From Cryptomeria japonica (taxonomy: Eukaryota; Streptophyta; Pinopsida; Cupressales; Cupressaceae): 64,000 nt of DNA. This document shows positions 1 to 11,875 of the stretch, piece after piece; positions within the stretch are counted from its first letter, which is position 1; each line of letters begins with the position of its first letter. The notes beneath the pieces were generated by a model. That model did not search any database. It saw nothing but the letters and a program-made list of their open reading frames with translations, and had not been told where the DNA came from. The position numbers and the translations under genes were made by a program. The stretch covers positions 652,830,468 to 652,894,467 of the forward strand of contig NC_081409.1 in the NCBI RefSeq assembly GCF_030272615.1. Reading direction: 5' to 3'.

Positions 1-2932
1 TATACTTAAATGTTATATTCCATACATGAATCCTGACGGAGAGACCAAAATGTCAAATTTAGCTCCTGACCCTTCCAAAGGGTCTCGAGCGAAATTCTCC
101 ATAAGACATTCTACATTGCCCAAAGTCGTGAACTAGCTCATTCCCAGGCATTTGTGAAGGCAAAACACTTATTTGGAGTGAAGAAAAGTGAAAGTGAAGC
201 CAGGACTTGAGCTCAAGGAGGAATTTCGCTCTTGATCCTTCCAAAGGGTCCAGAGCAAAATTCATGTAAAACCCTATTTTTCACCAAATTCTTGGGCTAG
301 ATGTCAACTTGAAGAGCAAATTCATGTGATCGTGATGGAAGGAGGCTTGATGAAGTTTGTCCAAGGCATGAAGAGGAGAAAGTAAGTGAGAAATTGAGCT
401 AAAACTAGAAGTTTGCTCCTGACCCTCCCAAAGGGTCCAAAGCGAAATTCTTAGAAGAGACCTTTTTTTCTCTTTGTTTGCACGCAAACCTTGTTCCTTG
501 GGCGCAGTTGGAAGTAGAATGATGTGTCTTTGCCTTCTGAGGTGATAGAATGCGAAAGAATGAAGGATTTTTGACCAATACAAGAATTTCGCTCCTAACC
601 CTTCCAAAGGGTCCAGAGCGAAATTCATTTTTTCTCCACTTTGCTCTTTGATATGACCAAGTTTGTTGACTTCTGGGGCGTGATGGGAAGGTTTTGATGC
701 ACATTTGCCTTTGAGAGGAGATTTGAGGTGACAAAATGATGGAAATTAGCCTAAAGTAGGAATTTCGCTCCTGACCCTTCCAAAGGGTCCAGAGCGAAAT
801 TCTTGAAAACACCCAATTTCTTCCTTGTCTAGGCCAAATTCTTAGTTTCTAAGGCATGTATGGAAGTGTTTGACATGTTCTAGCCTTAGGGAGTGACTTG
901 AGGTGGAGGAGATGAAGGATTTTAGCCTAAAAGGTGAATTTCGCTCCTGACCCTTCCAAAGGGTCCAGAGCGAAATTCTTGAAAACACTCACTTTACCCT
1001 TAGCCAAAGTCAGGACCAAGGTGGAGATGCAAGGGGAGTGGTCTATGTTTGCTCCCAAAACAAGATTGAAGTTTGAAAAATGAATAATCAAGCCCAAATC
1101 ATGATTTTCGCTCCTGACCCTTCCAAAGGGTCCAGAGCGAAAATCTACCTAGACCCCATTCCCTTCCTTGTTTGACCAAATTTTAATATCCAAGGCATGT
1201 TGAAAGGAAGAATGGACATGTTTTTTGCCTTTGGGGATGTTTGAAAACGTTGAAGAGTGAGGATTTTGTCTAGGAATGGAAATTTCGCTCCTGACCCTTC
1301 CAAAGGGTCCAGAGCGAAATTTCCCATAAACCTCATTTCCTTCTTTGTTATGACCTACATTCTAGTATTGAAGTGATGAGATGTGAGAATGTGAAGGATT
1401 TTAGCCTAGAAGGTGAATTTCGCTCCTGACCCTTCCAAAGGGTCCAGAGCGAAATTCCTTACAAACCTATATTTTTAACCTTGCTTGGGCTTAAAACTTC
1501 GTTCCTTGAGTGAAAAACGATGAAATTTTATCTTGTAATGAAGAATGAGATTGAAAGGATGAAGAATCAAGTCAAGAATGAGAAATTTGCTCCTGACCCT
1601 TCCAAAGGGTCCAGAGCGAATTTTCTCAAAACCTCTCTTTTCTCTCAACTTTGTGCTAGATCAAGTGTGGGCTAAGGTAAATTCAAGAAGGAGAAGTCCT
1701 TGGGTGCGACTTTGACTTGCCAGTGATTATCAAATTTGAAGGAATTGAGCCAAATCATGAATTTCGCTCCTGACCCTTCCAAAGGGTCCAGAGTGAAATT
1801 CCTAAAATCACTTATTTTCCTTGCAAAATCAAGTCAAGTTTTTGGTTTTTATAGCTTGGATGAGTGTGGAGAAGTGTTTTCTTGCCTTTAGAGGTTTATT
1901 CAAGTTGAAAGGATGGAGGAAGAAGCCTAAAACAAGATTTTCGTTCCTGATCTTTCCAAAGGGTCCAGAGCGAAAACCCTAAAAACCATCTTTTTCTCCA
2001 AAAATTGAGTGAAGTCAAGCCTAGACCAGGGTGAGAGAAGCCATTTGGATTGCTTTGGAAAGACTTTTGATCACCAAAAATGCAAATTTTGAGTTTAAAC
2101 ATGAATTTCGCTCCTGACCCTTCCAAAGGGTCTAGAGCGAAATTCTGGATAGCTCCTGTCCCTAGCTAGGTTTCTGAGCGAATTTTCCTTTTTAAGCCTT
2201 GTGAGGATCAAACAAATATTGCCAAGTTGAGAAGTTGATTCAAAATGAGGGAGTCTAGATGAGTTGAAGTGAAGAGAATGGAGTTGAGTGTGGATAAGCA
2301 AGCAAAAGGTGAATTTCGCTCCTGACCCTTCTAAAGGGTCCAGAGCGAAATTCTTCAAATCCACTATTTCCTCCTTGTGTCAAGTCAGGATTTTGATTCC
2401 TAGGGCATGGTTGAGATTGGAACGATGTTATTTAGCCTTGCAAGATGAGTTGAAGTGAAGGAGAGGGAAAATTGAGCCTAAAAGGTGAATTTCGCTCCTG
2501 ACCCTTCCAAAGGGTCCAGGGCGAAATTCATCAAATGTCCTTTTTCTTCCAAATTTGTGCTAGACCAAGATAGTGATCAAGGTAGATTGGGCTTAAAGAT
2601 TGCCACAAGCATGTCTTAGAAGGGGTTGTGAGTGAAAGAAGTGAGTGTTTTGTCCAAGATCAAGAAATTCGCTCCTGACCCTTCCAAAGGGTCCAGGGCG
2701 AAATCCTCAATTTCACCTAATTTGCTCATGATATGGGTCAAGTTGTGGATTCCTAGCCTTTGGTGACGAGAAGGATAGCGTATGCTTGCCTTGGAAGGCA
2801 TTTTGGAGTAAAGACATGATGGAATTTGTCCTAAAATGCAAATTTCGCTCCTGTCCCTTCCAAAGGGTCTAGAGTGAAATCCTCAAAAACTCCATTTTTC
2901 TCCAATTTTGCATCAAGCTTGATGTTGGTTGA
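1..2932. repeat. Tandem array of about 17 palindrome-bearing units
   Basis: The core CTTCCAAAGGG, or a one-base variant, recurs near 71, 233, 425, 599, 775, 950, 1119, 1297, 1430, 1596, 1774, 1950, 2117, 2328, 2499, 2679 and 2854. The mean spacing is about 174 bp, with extremes of about 133 and 211. Each core sits in a 43-bp imperfect palindrome: arm GAATTTCGCTC, centre GACCCTTCCAAAGGGTC, arm GAGCGAAATTC, with a two-base mismatch on each side of the centre. The palindrome is far better conserved than the spacers, which share only loose words such as GGATTTTAGCCTAAA. The minus strand is fortuitously open through many units. The array probably belongs to the untranslated region of an LTR element, but no LTR boundary is visible. 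It resumes after the hAT insertion. Confidence 0.9.
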
Positions 2933-3365
2933 GGTTAAAGCTAAGTTACCGGTTCGGGTTCGATTCAAGTACGGATTCGCGGGTTCGGCAAAATTTTTTT
3001 TTCTTGGGTACGGGTACGGGTTCGGGTTCGTCCGTACATATATACATATATTAATTATAAATTTATATATATACACATATATTATATATATCTTCAATAT
3101 ATGCAATCCATACAAAAATAAAATATACAATGTGACTTTCCATACATAAATGATAAATGATAAATGATAAATCCATAATTGCCAATGCCAATAAATATCC
3201 ATATATCGCAAATGTTATCAGTAAACTAATAACTAAAGTCTAATATCATATTCATAATTTGCAAAAGAGATAATATTCAAGTTTCAAGTTTCAGCTGATT
3301 CAAGTTTCAGAATGTGAATATGTCATGACACAATAAAAATTCAAATTACAAGGCATCTATGGGAT

Positions 3366-5666
3366 TTAAATTCCATATTCATCTTCATCTGAACCATCCA
3401 ACCCAAGCCCAAGGTCATCAAGTGGTTCAAATCCAGCATCAATTGAACCACTATCGAATGGAATGTCACACCCACTAGCCAAGTCTCTCTCAAGTTCCAT
3501 AGCTGCCTCGTCTATAGAGACTTGGGCAAGTTGTGCAACTGTAGCATCTAAATCAGCACACTTAGGGGCTAGATCCCAATTCCTTGTTGTACCCACATTA
3601 TATTCACGGTCCTTATGTGACAACAAACGAAGGTTGGAGTGTATGTAGACCAAATCCTCAGCTCTCTTTGCACCCAAACGATTACGTTTGACTGAGTGGA
3701 TGAAGGAGTATGTACTCCAATTCCGCTCAGCTGAAGAAGAACTTGCAACCTGTTAAAAGTTAAAACATTATTAGAAATTTATAAATTATAAAATAAAAAT
3801 ATGATAGCATCAAATGGAATTGGAAAACTATAAAAAATAAAAAGATACATACTTGGAGAGAAGTTTAATTGCAAGAGGCTGCAAGTAAATGGAGCCTTGA
3901 CCATGTACATACCACCACTCATCAGCATCCATCCCATATCTAGCATTGAGAGCTACAACATCATGATTTTTTGTGGATACAAATTGGCCAAACTCCTTCA
4001 TGACAACATTTCCTGTCTCCTCATCTTGATATATCTTTTTAAAGGCAGCTCTATAGCCAGAAGCAACCTCTGCATCTCTATATGGTGGTACCCTCCTTGG
4101 TGTTGCACGCATCTCTGCACTATAAAATTTTGGTGTCAAAGCAAATGCTAAGAGATGTAAGGGATTGGTCATCTTGTTCCAATGGTCAACAATAATATTC
4201 TGCACAACTTTGAAAAATGTTTCTGTTGGGTCATTTACTTTTCTTTTTATTACTTCTCTTATTTTCTCCACCATGCAATCCATGCCATCATAAATCTCAC
4301 CCAAACATGGGGCGATCAGTATCAGCATACCTAATCACGCTCATGATGGGCTCAGTGAAATTCAAAACATATTCCACATTATCCCACCATTTCTCATCAA
4401 GGATCAATGCTCTTACTTTTAGAGCTCTTTCTGTCTGGGCCTGCTTCCATACACTCCACAATCCGTTGATGACCATAGAACTCAAGGCCTCTCGCACCTT
4501 CACAAGTCGTCTTAAGATGAGTGTGTGAGATGCAAATCGTGTTTCAGCTACCTAACATGACATAAAAAAATACACAACATATATCAATTATAAAAAATTA
4601 AAAAATAAAATTAAAAATTTAAATTAGTAATTACCTTCAACAACTCCAACTTGGAGAAGGTCCTAAAAATGGCTTGTGACATATGATGATTAGTCACAAA
4701 CATTTGAATCTTCTCGCCCTCGTCGTACAGTTTTTTCACCCAATCAATTTGTGTGCCAATCTTTTGCATGATTAAATTGAGTGAGTGGACTGCACATGGT
4801 GTCCAAAAGATGTCAATGCATTCTATGAGGATATTGGCAATGAAACTTCCATCTTTCACTTGCCCCTCACAATCCACCACTTTCAAAAACATTGCCCCTT
4901 TAGGGCACATTGCTATAACATTGATCAATGGCCTATTTTTACAATCTTTCCATCCATCAGAAATGATGGTCAAACCTGTTTCCGGCCATGTATCTTTGAT
5001 GACTTTCAACTGTGACTCTACGGATGCTTTCTCCTTTGCCAATAAGGTGGTTCTCACCTTTTCATACCCTGGACAAACATAATCAGAAAGTGTGTTGCAA
5101 AGGGTATGTACTGTGTCCCGAAAGTAAGGTGATCTAACAAGGTTGAAAGGAAGCCCATTGCCATAAATGCAACGCCCAATGCTCTGATTTGCAATCTCTC
5201 TCATTTGATTTTTGAAGGCAGTATCCAATGGGCCTCTTTTCCGTGAAGCCACAACATTTTGATTCTCTAGTGGAGCAACTGGTGGTTTTGGCATGAAAGG
5301 ATGCGATCCGGCTGGTCTTGTGGAGCCAATACTACTAGAAGGCCTCGTAGTCTTCGAGCTTGACTGGACAAGAGGATGATTAGTCTTTGCTTTGCCACTT
5401 CTCCTATCAGCTTTGTCTTCTTCTCTAATATTTTCCAAAACTAGAGCTTTTGGCAGCCCCTTGCCATCTGATCCCTTACAAAATTTTATTCCACGCCCGG
5501 GGATGAAACAAAGGTGGCCTTTCACTCGATAGTATGAGCTGGTATACTCAGTGCCACAATGGTTACACTTCCAAACAAAACCCCCACCACCGGACACTTG
5601 CTTGATTATTGTTGTATAATGCCAAAGTGGTGAATCTTGATCAATTTTAAAGGGGTTATTTTCAGT
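3366..5666 (-). pseudogene. hAT transposase (BED finger, DUF659, dimerisation domain), broken
   Basis: Three exons read leftwards. Exon 1 (about 5666-4635) begins with a BED-type zinc finger (WKCNHCG, then a spaced HLC) and continues into a DUF659-like region (SDGWKD, PLINVIA). It ends at a good donor, and exon 2 (4551 to about 3852) starts after TTAG with VAETRFASH. Exon 3 (3749-3366) opens with the hAT dimerisation segment SSSSAERNWSTYSFIHS and ends at TAA. Hallmarks therefore cover the whole family length. Defects: a one-base frameshift near 4297-4320, between TDRP and CLGEIYDGMD; an apparent lost G at the exon 2 donor (AAGTATGT instead of AAG-GTATGT); and an in-frame TGA at 5667-5669 upstream of the finger. 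The true start codon is not identified. The family cuts and pastes its own TIRs using an RNase H-like catalytic core. Confidence 0.9.
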
Positions 5667-6253
5667 TCAGGCATGGGCAATTGAACTAGAGCTTGCACTT
5701 GCACTTCCAATTTCAGCAATTATGTATGATTATATGAATAATGCACCTAAAATAAAAAGAGAAAACACAACATTATTGAAAAAAATTGATAAAATTTCGG
5801 CATTATAACCCCATACTATGCATCCAAAGTGTAAAAAAATATACAAAACTTATTTAAAATTTTTTAGATAAACTTTAAAAAAAATTAAAAAATTTGAAAA
5901 AAACTTTAAAAAATTCAGATTCACTCACCTTTGATGGCTAAATCTTCCTTCTCCAGTGATTTCTATGCCTTTTATGCATGTCTCACATCTTCATAGTCTC
6001 TACCTTCGAAGAAAAATGCAAAAACTAAGAAACCCCACTTTAGAGAAAAAATCTTCAAAAATGCAAATAGAATGAGTTGAATGAATGTTTTGATGCATGA
6101 AATGCATCATAAAGGGGCAAATTAGGGTTTAATTATTAATTAACTATTTTTTAAAGTACTTTTTTATTGGTTTTTATTGTTTTTTGACCCATGGGCCCTG
6201 TTTTTTGGGAACCCACGGGCTTGGGTTCACCCTGGTCCTCCTGGGTTTGACCT

Positions 6254-6349
6254 GGGTTCCACCCGGGTCCTTCCCAGGTGGACGGGTTCCCTGTGGGACG
6301 CATGTCCCACAGGTAATTCGGCCACCTGGGAAGTACCTGGGTGGAACCC
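6254..6349. repeat. Long GC-rich hairpin in hAT subterminal region
   Basis: A 96-bp inverted repeat centred near 6301. The arms begin GGGTTCCACCCGGGT and end in the complementary GGGTGGAACCC, with further paired blocks TTCCCAGGTGG and CCTGTGGGAC around GCAT. It lies about 70 bp inside the right TIR of the hAT. Subterminal repeats of hAT elements commonly bind transposase, but a single hairpin of this size is unusual. Confidence 0.85.
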
Positions 6350-6428
6350 AAGCTGGACCAGGACCAAGCATGAACCAGGACCTGGACCCAAGCCAATACC
6401 CAAAGAACCGGTAACTTAGGGTTAAAGG

Positions 6429-6600
6429 GGTCCTTGGACATGTATCTAAGCAAGTATGGTCACAAAGTGAGAAGAATTTGAGCCAGGAATGCAAAATTCG
6501 CTCTTGACCCTTCCAAAGGGTCCAGGGCGAAATTCTTATAGGGCCTGTCCCTGGGAAGGATTTTGAACGAACTTTATTTTAAAGTCTTCTTGTTGATGAT
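6429..6600. repeat. Displaced last unit of the palindrome array
   Basis: Immediately after the right hAT target duplication the array resumes: a spacer, then the palindrome at about 6489-6536 (CTTGACCCTTCCAAAGGGTC with flanking AATTCGCT and GGGCGAAATTC). A degenerate half-unit follows (CCTGTCCCTGGGAAGG, 6546-6561). A similar degenerate half-unit occurs at about 2150-2180. This shows the hAT split a continuous array. Confidence 0.85.
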
Positions 6601-7256
6601 TTAAGGTGAAAATGCTTTGTTGAAATGAATATGTCATATGTACTTAATCACCTTTTGGTTTATTTTGCAGATGGAGAACACCAGTCTAGCATCATCAAGG
6701 ACGACCTCTTCCAGTCCAGCATCATCAAGGACGGCCAAATCGCCAGCTACCTCCAGAACCTTCACTTTGCCACACTACAGAACCACAAGATGACAATGAA
6801 GGGCGTTACCGGCATTTCAAGGAAAGGTACACCACCCATCCATCACGTCAAGGACAGAGGAGAATCAAACAAGGTTAGTGCAAGGGTCCGTTGAAGAAGC
6901 AGATAGTTTCAGAAGAGTTAATTAAAGTTAGCTTCTCAACATCATCAAATTGAACACCTACCAAATTACAAGTGTCAGACAGGGTGGCATCCCAGTCATC
7001 ACTTCTCTAGTCGGATTGGTCCACCTTAGCGTGTCTAAATTCAATGTACCCGACTCATCAAAGATGACGCTAACTTCGATGTACCTACCCCGGTTATCCA
7101 TTGGTCGAATATTCCAGAGAAGACATGTGTCCAAATAATGCAATTATTTCATTGGCCAAAATTGAGTTTGTTGTAACAAACCCTGATTAGGGTTTTCATT
7201 GTAAAATCTCGGCCATTGATCTCAAATTGATCTGAGCCATTGAATTGTATTAAGGG

Positions 7257-7268
7257 TATTATAAAAGG
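7257..7268 (+). promoter_or_regulatory. TATA-like promoter element
   Basis: TATTATAAAAGG is followed by a purine-poor leader and sits in a 6.6-7.6 kb stretch without coding potential. The setting resembles either the U3/R part of a plant LTR or the promoter of the tentative gene at 7.9-10.3 kb. No TG..CA boundaries or second LTR copy were found, so the assignment is open. Confidence 0.35.
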
Positions 7269-7289
7269 CCTTGGCTCCTCATTTGTAAA

Positions 7290-7400
7290 GGTTAATAGTT
7301 AATAGCTAGCTAATAGTTAATAGTTTGCTAATATTTAATAGTTGGTTGATAGAGAGTAGATAATAGGGAATAGTCAGAGAGTATGAAATAGTTAGAGTAG
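7290..7400. repeat. Short degenerate TTAATAG repeat
   Basis: The words TTAATAG, CTAATAG and GATAATAG recur every 8-16 bases just downstream of the TATA-like site. Slippage would explain them. No function is evident. Confidence 0.6.
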
Positions 7401-7902
7401 AATAGAAGGAGAAGGCAAAGATTGTTGCCAAGATGTTGTTGTAAAGGACTTGTAAACTTCATTGAAGAAATGGTGAATTCTATGGGTCGATTCAACAATT
7501 TGCATGGTCTCTATACTTCTCAAATTTGATTTCATGTTATTAGATGAGTGGAAGAAATGTGTATGATCGATGGTGAAATATGTATATCCAAACTACTAGC
7601 AGTTTGTTGATTGCAGACTTGCCTTGTGTAGTCAACCGGAATCATTCAGCTTAAGCTTAACTTCAATTGTCGCTTCTTCATTGATATGCATCAGCTTGAT
7701 GGTGTCCACGCATGTAGCGGTGGTTTGAACATTATAAAGCTTTCCTCAGAAGATCGCACTAACCTTGTGGAGATGGTCCTGGGATGTCAAAGCAAGACTT
7801 AGTTAGAATTTCATCAAAGGTCATTCATTGCTCTTACATTCTTAGTATTAGAAATAGATCCTGTTTCAACCCTTATCCTTTTTCCTTTTTTCAAAATCTA
7901 GG

Positions 7903-10322
7903 ATGAGTAAAATCTCACGTTCCAGCAATATTCAAAGCAAATCAGACGTTCAGGCAGTCAAACGTAAGTCCCCTTGTGATTCCAGCAAAATCACATCATA
8001 CCATGAAGAGCTTATCCATGCGTAGAGAACCTACATACAAGAACCTTGGAGTTGCCTCGATTGATCCTTCGGCGAAATCTTCAGCAGTGGGGAAACTTTG
8101 TTCAAGAGAGGATAAGGTACCTTTAGGTATCTTATTCTGTGTTTGGTCGTGTACAAAAGACACATCAATAGTATGCAATGCATAATGCTAGGTATAGGTA
8201 TTTGTATTAGTATATCTTTTAAAAGTATGGGTATGGTAATACTTCTCTCTTGATAAATCAGCAGACTTTGTTTCCCTTTTTGGACTGATGATCGACAGGG
8301 ATGTCTCTGCTTTTCTATTGTGAATGGTTTTTGCAGGATTTATTTGTTTTCTATGGTAGTTTTGTATAGTTATATAGGGTTTAGCACTTTGTGGGTAACT
8401 CGACCATATTTTCTTGGTTCCATTTTGCTTATTAGACCTCTTGAGAATTTTTGCTTTGTAGATTTGGATATGGTGAATACTATTAGTTGGAGTCCTTTTA
8501 GCTGTCTTGATTAGATATTGGATCTTACTGTACTTATGAATCCCCTTTATCTTCTTTCATTATCTGTGCAAATTAATAGTGTTTCTTTCTTGATACACAC
8601 ACGGTGACACAAACGCAGGTATGTATCTGAATCAGAATGTAACAATCCAATAGATTAACCAAGCTTAGTAAAAGTGGAGGAACTATTTTCATTAGGTGAT
8701 TTAGTTTCATGTCCAATGATAGTCACTTAAAAATGTCTGTAATGGTACACACCCTTTGGATGTGATTTTAAATTTCAATCTTTAAGCTGATACTCCATTT
8801 ATCAAAAATTGCATTGAAGCAGAAAAATTATATTGTAATTAAACAGAACATAGTTACAAGAAAGCAGAATGCATTGAACTTTTCCGAGTCTTGAAGAAGA
8901 TTAAATGCATAATGTGTTGACTGGAAAGTTAAAAAAATAACATAATTGGACGACCAAAAGCCGAGTCAGATAGAAAAGAAGCATTGCTGTGGTGGATACG
9001 CAGGATATGTATTGTGGACTGCTAAACATTGGGATCAAATATATATGTGCAAACTCAAAATTGGAGATCCACACATGAAGATATAAAACTTGAATATACA
9101 AAGATGGTAATGAAGTTTAGTGAATCAATTATTATATGATTCAATGCATTAATTTTTTTATATGGTATTGAATTTTTTGCTTCTAGTCAGACTACTTTTT
9201 TCTTACAATTTTTTATTTTTTTATGTGAAATTTAGAAATCCCCATGATGGGGTCCACAAAGAAGCTTGGGCGTGCATGCAATTTAAGTTTTAACAATATA
9301 ATGAAATATCAAACCTAATTTAAGAAATACCAACATAATTAGTGAAACCACAAAGCTTTCCCTGTCGACATAAGATGCTTCTTTTCTCTTGTGCTGCATT
9401 ATCACTTCAATGACTGAGGCTTATTAACCATCTCCAGATTTTCCTTGAGTCTAAGAGCATGATGGCAATGCCACCATGGTCTTCTTATGATTTTTTTAAT
9501 GCAAGATGTCTATTCCCTTTGTTTCTCAGGTCTTCTTTAGGAACCCCTGTTCTTAGACTGTTTGAACTTTGATCTATTATGGTGGATTTTTGAATGTTGA
9601 ACATTGAACATTAATGATGAACAATAAACATTGACTATTGAAAATTGAAATTAGAAAATCGAGTGAAACAAAGAAACATGAATATGTAATCATAGAAAAG
9701 GACATAGATCGATCGGAAATACAGGACTCTAATGATGGATTGAAATGACCTCTGCTGGGGTTTACTTTCTTCTGGTTTCTTTTGTACTTGTGTTTCACTT
9801 TATTGCCTGTGGCAGCTGGGTTTTCTTTCACAATCCTCCCCTCTTCAATCATTTAGGGACATCGTTGGCTGAACCTGTTTCCTTCTAGCTTGAGAATGAA
9901 AGTTATGTCAAAATATTCCTAACTCTTACCCACTTTTAGACTGTTTGATCTTTAATAGTGTTTATCAGTTAAATTATACAACTGGAAAACCATAGATATA
10001 CTTTATCTATCCTCCATCCCCAAAACTAAGAGAAACATAGGCGGAAATCATTTAAGCAAAAAATATAGACTTAAAGTCGAGAGATGAAAAAGTGCAGTTT
10101 TGGTAACAGTTTCTTAGTTAGTTTAATCGCTAAATACTTGATTAATACGTGTCTCTTGGAATGCTAGGTGCTACTCATGGAGGAGGTGAAATTGGAAATG
10201 CTAAAGACAGTTTGGATGATACTAGTCCCCAAGTTGCTGTATTTACAGATGATAATGTACCTGTAGAAGAAGAAGAAGAAGAAGAAGGAGAAGAAGATGA
10301 CATCGATTGGGAAGAAGGTTGA
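7903..10322 (+). CDS. Tentative multi-exon gene or gene fragment with acidic C-terminus
   Basis: Unrecognised. Exon A (7902-7963) follows a pyrimidine tract and CTAG, starts ATGAGTAAAATC and ends at a consensus GTAAGT donor. Exon B (7986-8116) follows TTCCAG, continues the same frame in phase and ends at AAG-GTACCT. Together they read MSKISRSSNIQS...REPTYKNLGV...SREDK, a basic Ser-rich stretch. Exon C (10168-10322) follows TGCTAG and reads to TGA with a tail of Glu repeats ending EEDDIDWEEG, which looks like a genuine protein C-terminus. Exon B ends in phase 0 whereas the acidic frame of exon C needs one extra base, so either an exon between 8117 and 10167 was missed or the pieces do not belong together. 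It may also be a captured host-gene fragment. Nearby DNA is AT-rich and non-coding. Confidence 0.3.
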
Positions 10323-10541
10323 GGATTTAGATGTGATGCTTGATGCTGAATGCCATTTTGATTGGCAGATATTCTTTCCACACCAGTATTAAAGAATTCA
10401 AATTTGTTCCATTTTCATGATATAGATTGATTTTTTGCGAGTAAAATATCTCACATTATGTTTGCAAGTCTGCATGTACAGAGGATCGTCTCCAATAGAG
10501 AAGTCCTTGTCAGAGGACTTTTTGTGACAAGTTGCTTATTT

Positions 10542-10603
10542 ATAGAAAGCTGTTTCTGGTTTAAATTGTGTACAAGATTTTTGAATCAGAAACAGCTTTC
10601 TAT
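10542..10603. repeat. Perfect 17-bp inverted repeat, 28-nt loop
   Basis: ATAGAAAGCTGTTTCTG at 10542-10558 is exactly reverse-complemented at 10587-10603. A transcript would fold into a clean hairpin. It could be a small MITE core or a foldback; nothing around it suggests a coding role. Confidence 0.75.
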
Positions 10604-10804
10604 TTATTCTATGGATCGTGGAAATCTCTTATCATTGAGTTGCTTATCGTTTGGAAAGATTAAAATGAGAATTGTTTTAGGCCAACAGTAATTTGTTTAC
10701 AAAGTGATTCTTAGGGTTTGCGATTGCAGAGGATATAATTAAATTTGATGTGTAAAATCATTAAACTGATTATAATTGGCAAATATCCCTTGTATATAAT
10801 GACT

Positions 10805-10857
10805 ATTAGTAGAAGCCTCCTCTTGGATCTAGCATAATACAATTGGAATAACAACTT
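10805..10857. repeat. 53-bp exact direct repeat, copy 1
   Basis: Begins ATTAGTAGAAGCCTCC and ends ATAACAACTT. It is identical to 11876-11928, while the flanking sequences do not match. It lies in AT-rich DNA with no gene. Confidence 0.85.
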
Positions 10858-11875
10858 ATTGTGTCTATGAAAATGGGAAACCATGTTGATAAGATACATG
10901 TGCAGATGCTAAATACCAAATACCAATATAAACTTTTGTAGCCTGCTCAAGAATCACCTATTAAGGTTTCATTTTTTAAATTTGATGCAAATCAAACTAG
11001 TTGTTTGCGTCAAGCAATTAAACAAAAAGTGATTCATCTTTGAAGAATCTTCACATATTAGGCAACAAGCGAGACTAGTAGTAGCAAATCATTGTATCGA
11101 TATGGAGACCTATCTAGCATTGCTGAAGGCACGTACAATAATTTTAATGAAATATTCCAAATGTTTGGATATATTCTCCTATGGGTTTGGTAACGATTCA
11201 AAGGATTTGTCAATTAAAGTGCAATTTCTGTGATTTAACCATTAAATGGTTGATTGTATTAGTAATAAATTTTCATTTATTCATTTTTTAATTGTTTTTT
11301 AGAAGACCCTTAAAGCTCCCACCTACTTTTGATCATTAATGATAGATTGGTTCAAAACGTTGAGCTGTCAATGTATATTTTTATAATATATATCCTTACC
11401 TTAAGAGATTCTGGCCGGAGAAAAAAACGATTTTACATTTGCCAGATGCATTTGCTTATGAAATTTAAGGCATTTTCAACATCTCCATATTTTTGCAATC
11501 CGTCAATAATTAAATTCCACAATACTGCTTATAAAGATTTTCTTGTCCGAAGGCCTAAGGTTTAAATGTTCCACGCTGCCATTTTGTCTCTATAGTGAAG
11601 TCTACACAACTTATCAAACAAATCGTGTTTCTTTTGTAAGATTTGACATGCAGATAAACGTCTATCAAGGTTGTTACGAATACAACCTTTTTACAAATTT
11701 CTCTTTTGAATTTGCTCGAGTTCATAATATAATAAGGCGTTACAAATCCCCCCAAAATATAGTTGGTCAGTGATGTTTATTACACAATACAGAATATGAC
11801 TTCTGTCGCATCCAGAACCTGGTGTTTCTATCTCAGATATTCGTAACATTTGTTTTGCGAAACCAAAATATGAAT

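Larger units (their letters stand above)
2941..6420 (-). mobile_element. hAT-superfamily DNA transposon, 3480 bp
   Basis: The ends are perfect 15-bp inverted repeats, CTAAGTTACCGGTTC at 2941-2955 and its reverse complement at 6406-6420. They are flanked by an identical 8-bp direct repeat GGTTAAAG (2933-2940 and 6421-6428), the target-duplication length of hAT elements. Inside is a minus-strand hAT transposase gene (3366 to about 5666). The left end is rich in CGGGTTCGGG words. The right end, 6190-6410, is GC-rich and strongly palindromic. Positions 5750-6180 are AT-rich and would hold the 5' exon or leader. The element lies in the last spacer of the palindrome array, so it is younger than the array. 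The transposase carries a frameshift, so this copy is not autonomous as it stands. Confidence 0.93.

Noticed and set aside
59-2801. Repeated minus-strand peptides of the type FALDPLEGSGAKF suggesting a repeat protein
   Set aside because: They are the translation of the conserved palindrome in whichever frame is open; frames change between units, spacers are non-coding-like, and no start or splice structure links them.
1-2932. Regular repeats with spacers as a CRISPR array
   Set aside because: The repeat core is a long palindrome, the spacers are 120-170 bp and related to each other, no cas genes are present, and the context is a plant genome.
2941-3030. tRNA-like GGTTCGATTC word at the hAT left end
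   Set aside because: It resembles a T-arm but no acceptor stem, anticodon arm or D-arm can be placed around it; it is part of the hAT subterminal repeats.
6151-6494. Overlapping GC-rich ORFs at the right end of the hAT
   Set aside because: They run through the hairpin on both strands; the open frames reflect high GC and palindromy.
9577-9852. Minus-strand ORF with a protein-like stretch (ENPAATGNKVKHKYKR)
   Set aside because: Short, no domain, no splice partners and next to AT-rich DNA. It could be a captured exon, but the evidence is too thin to annotate.
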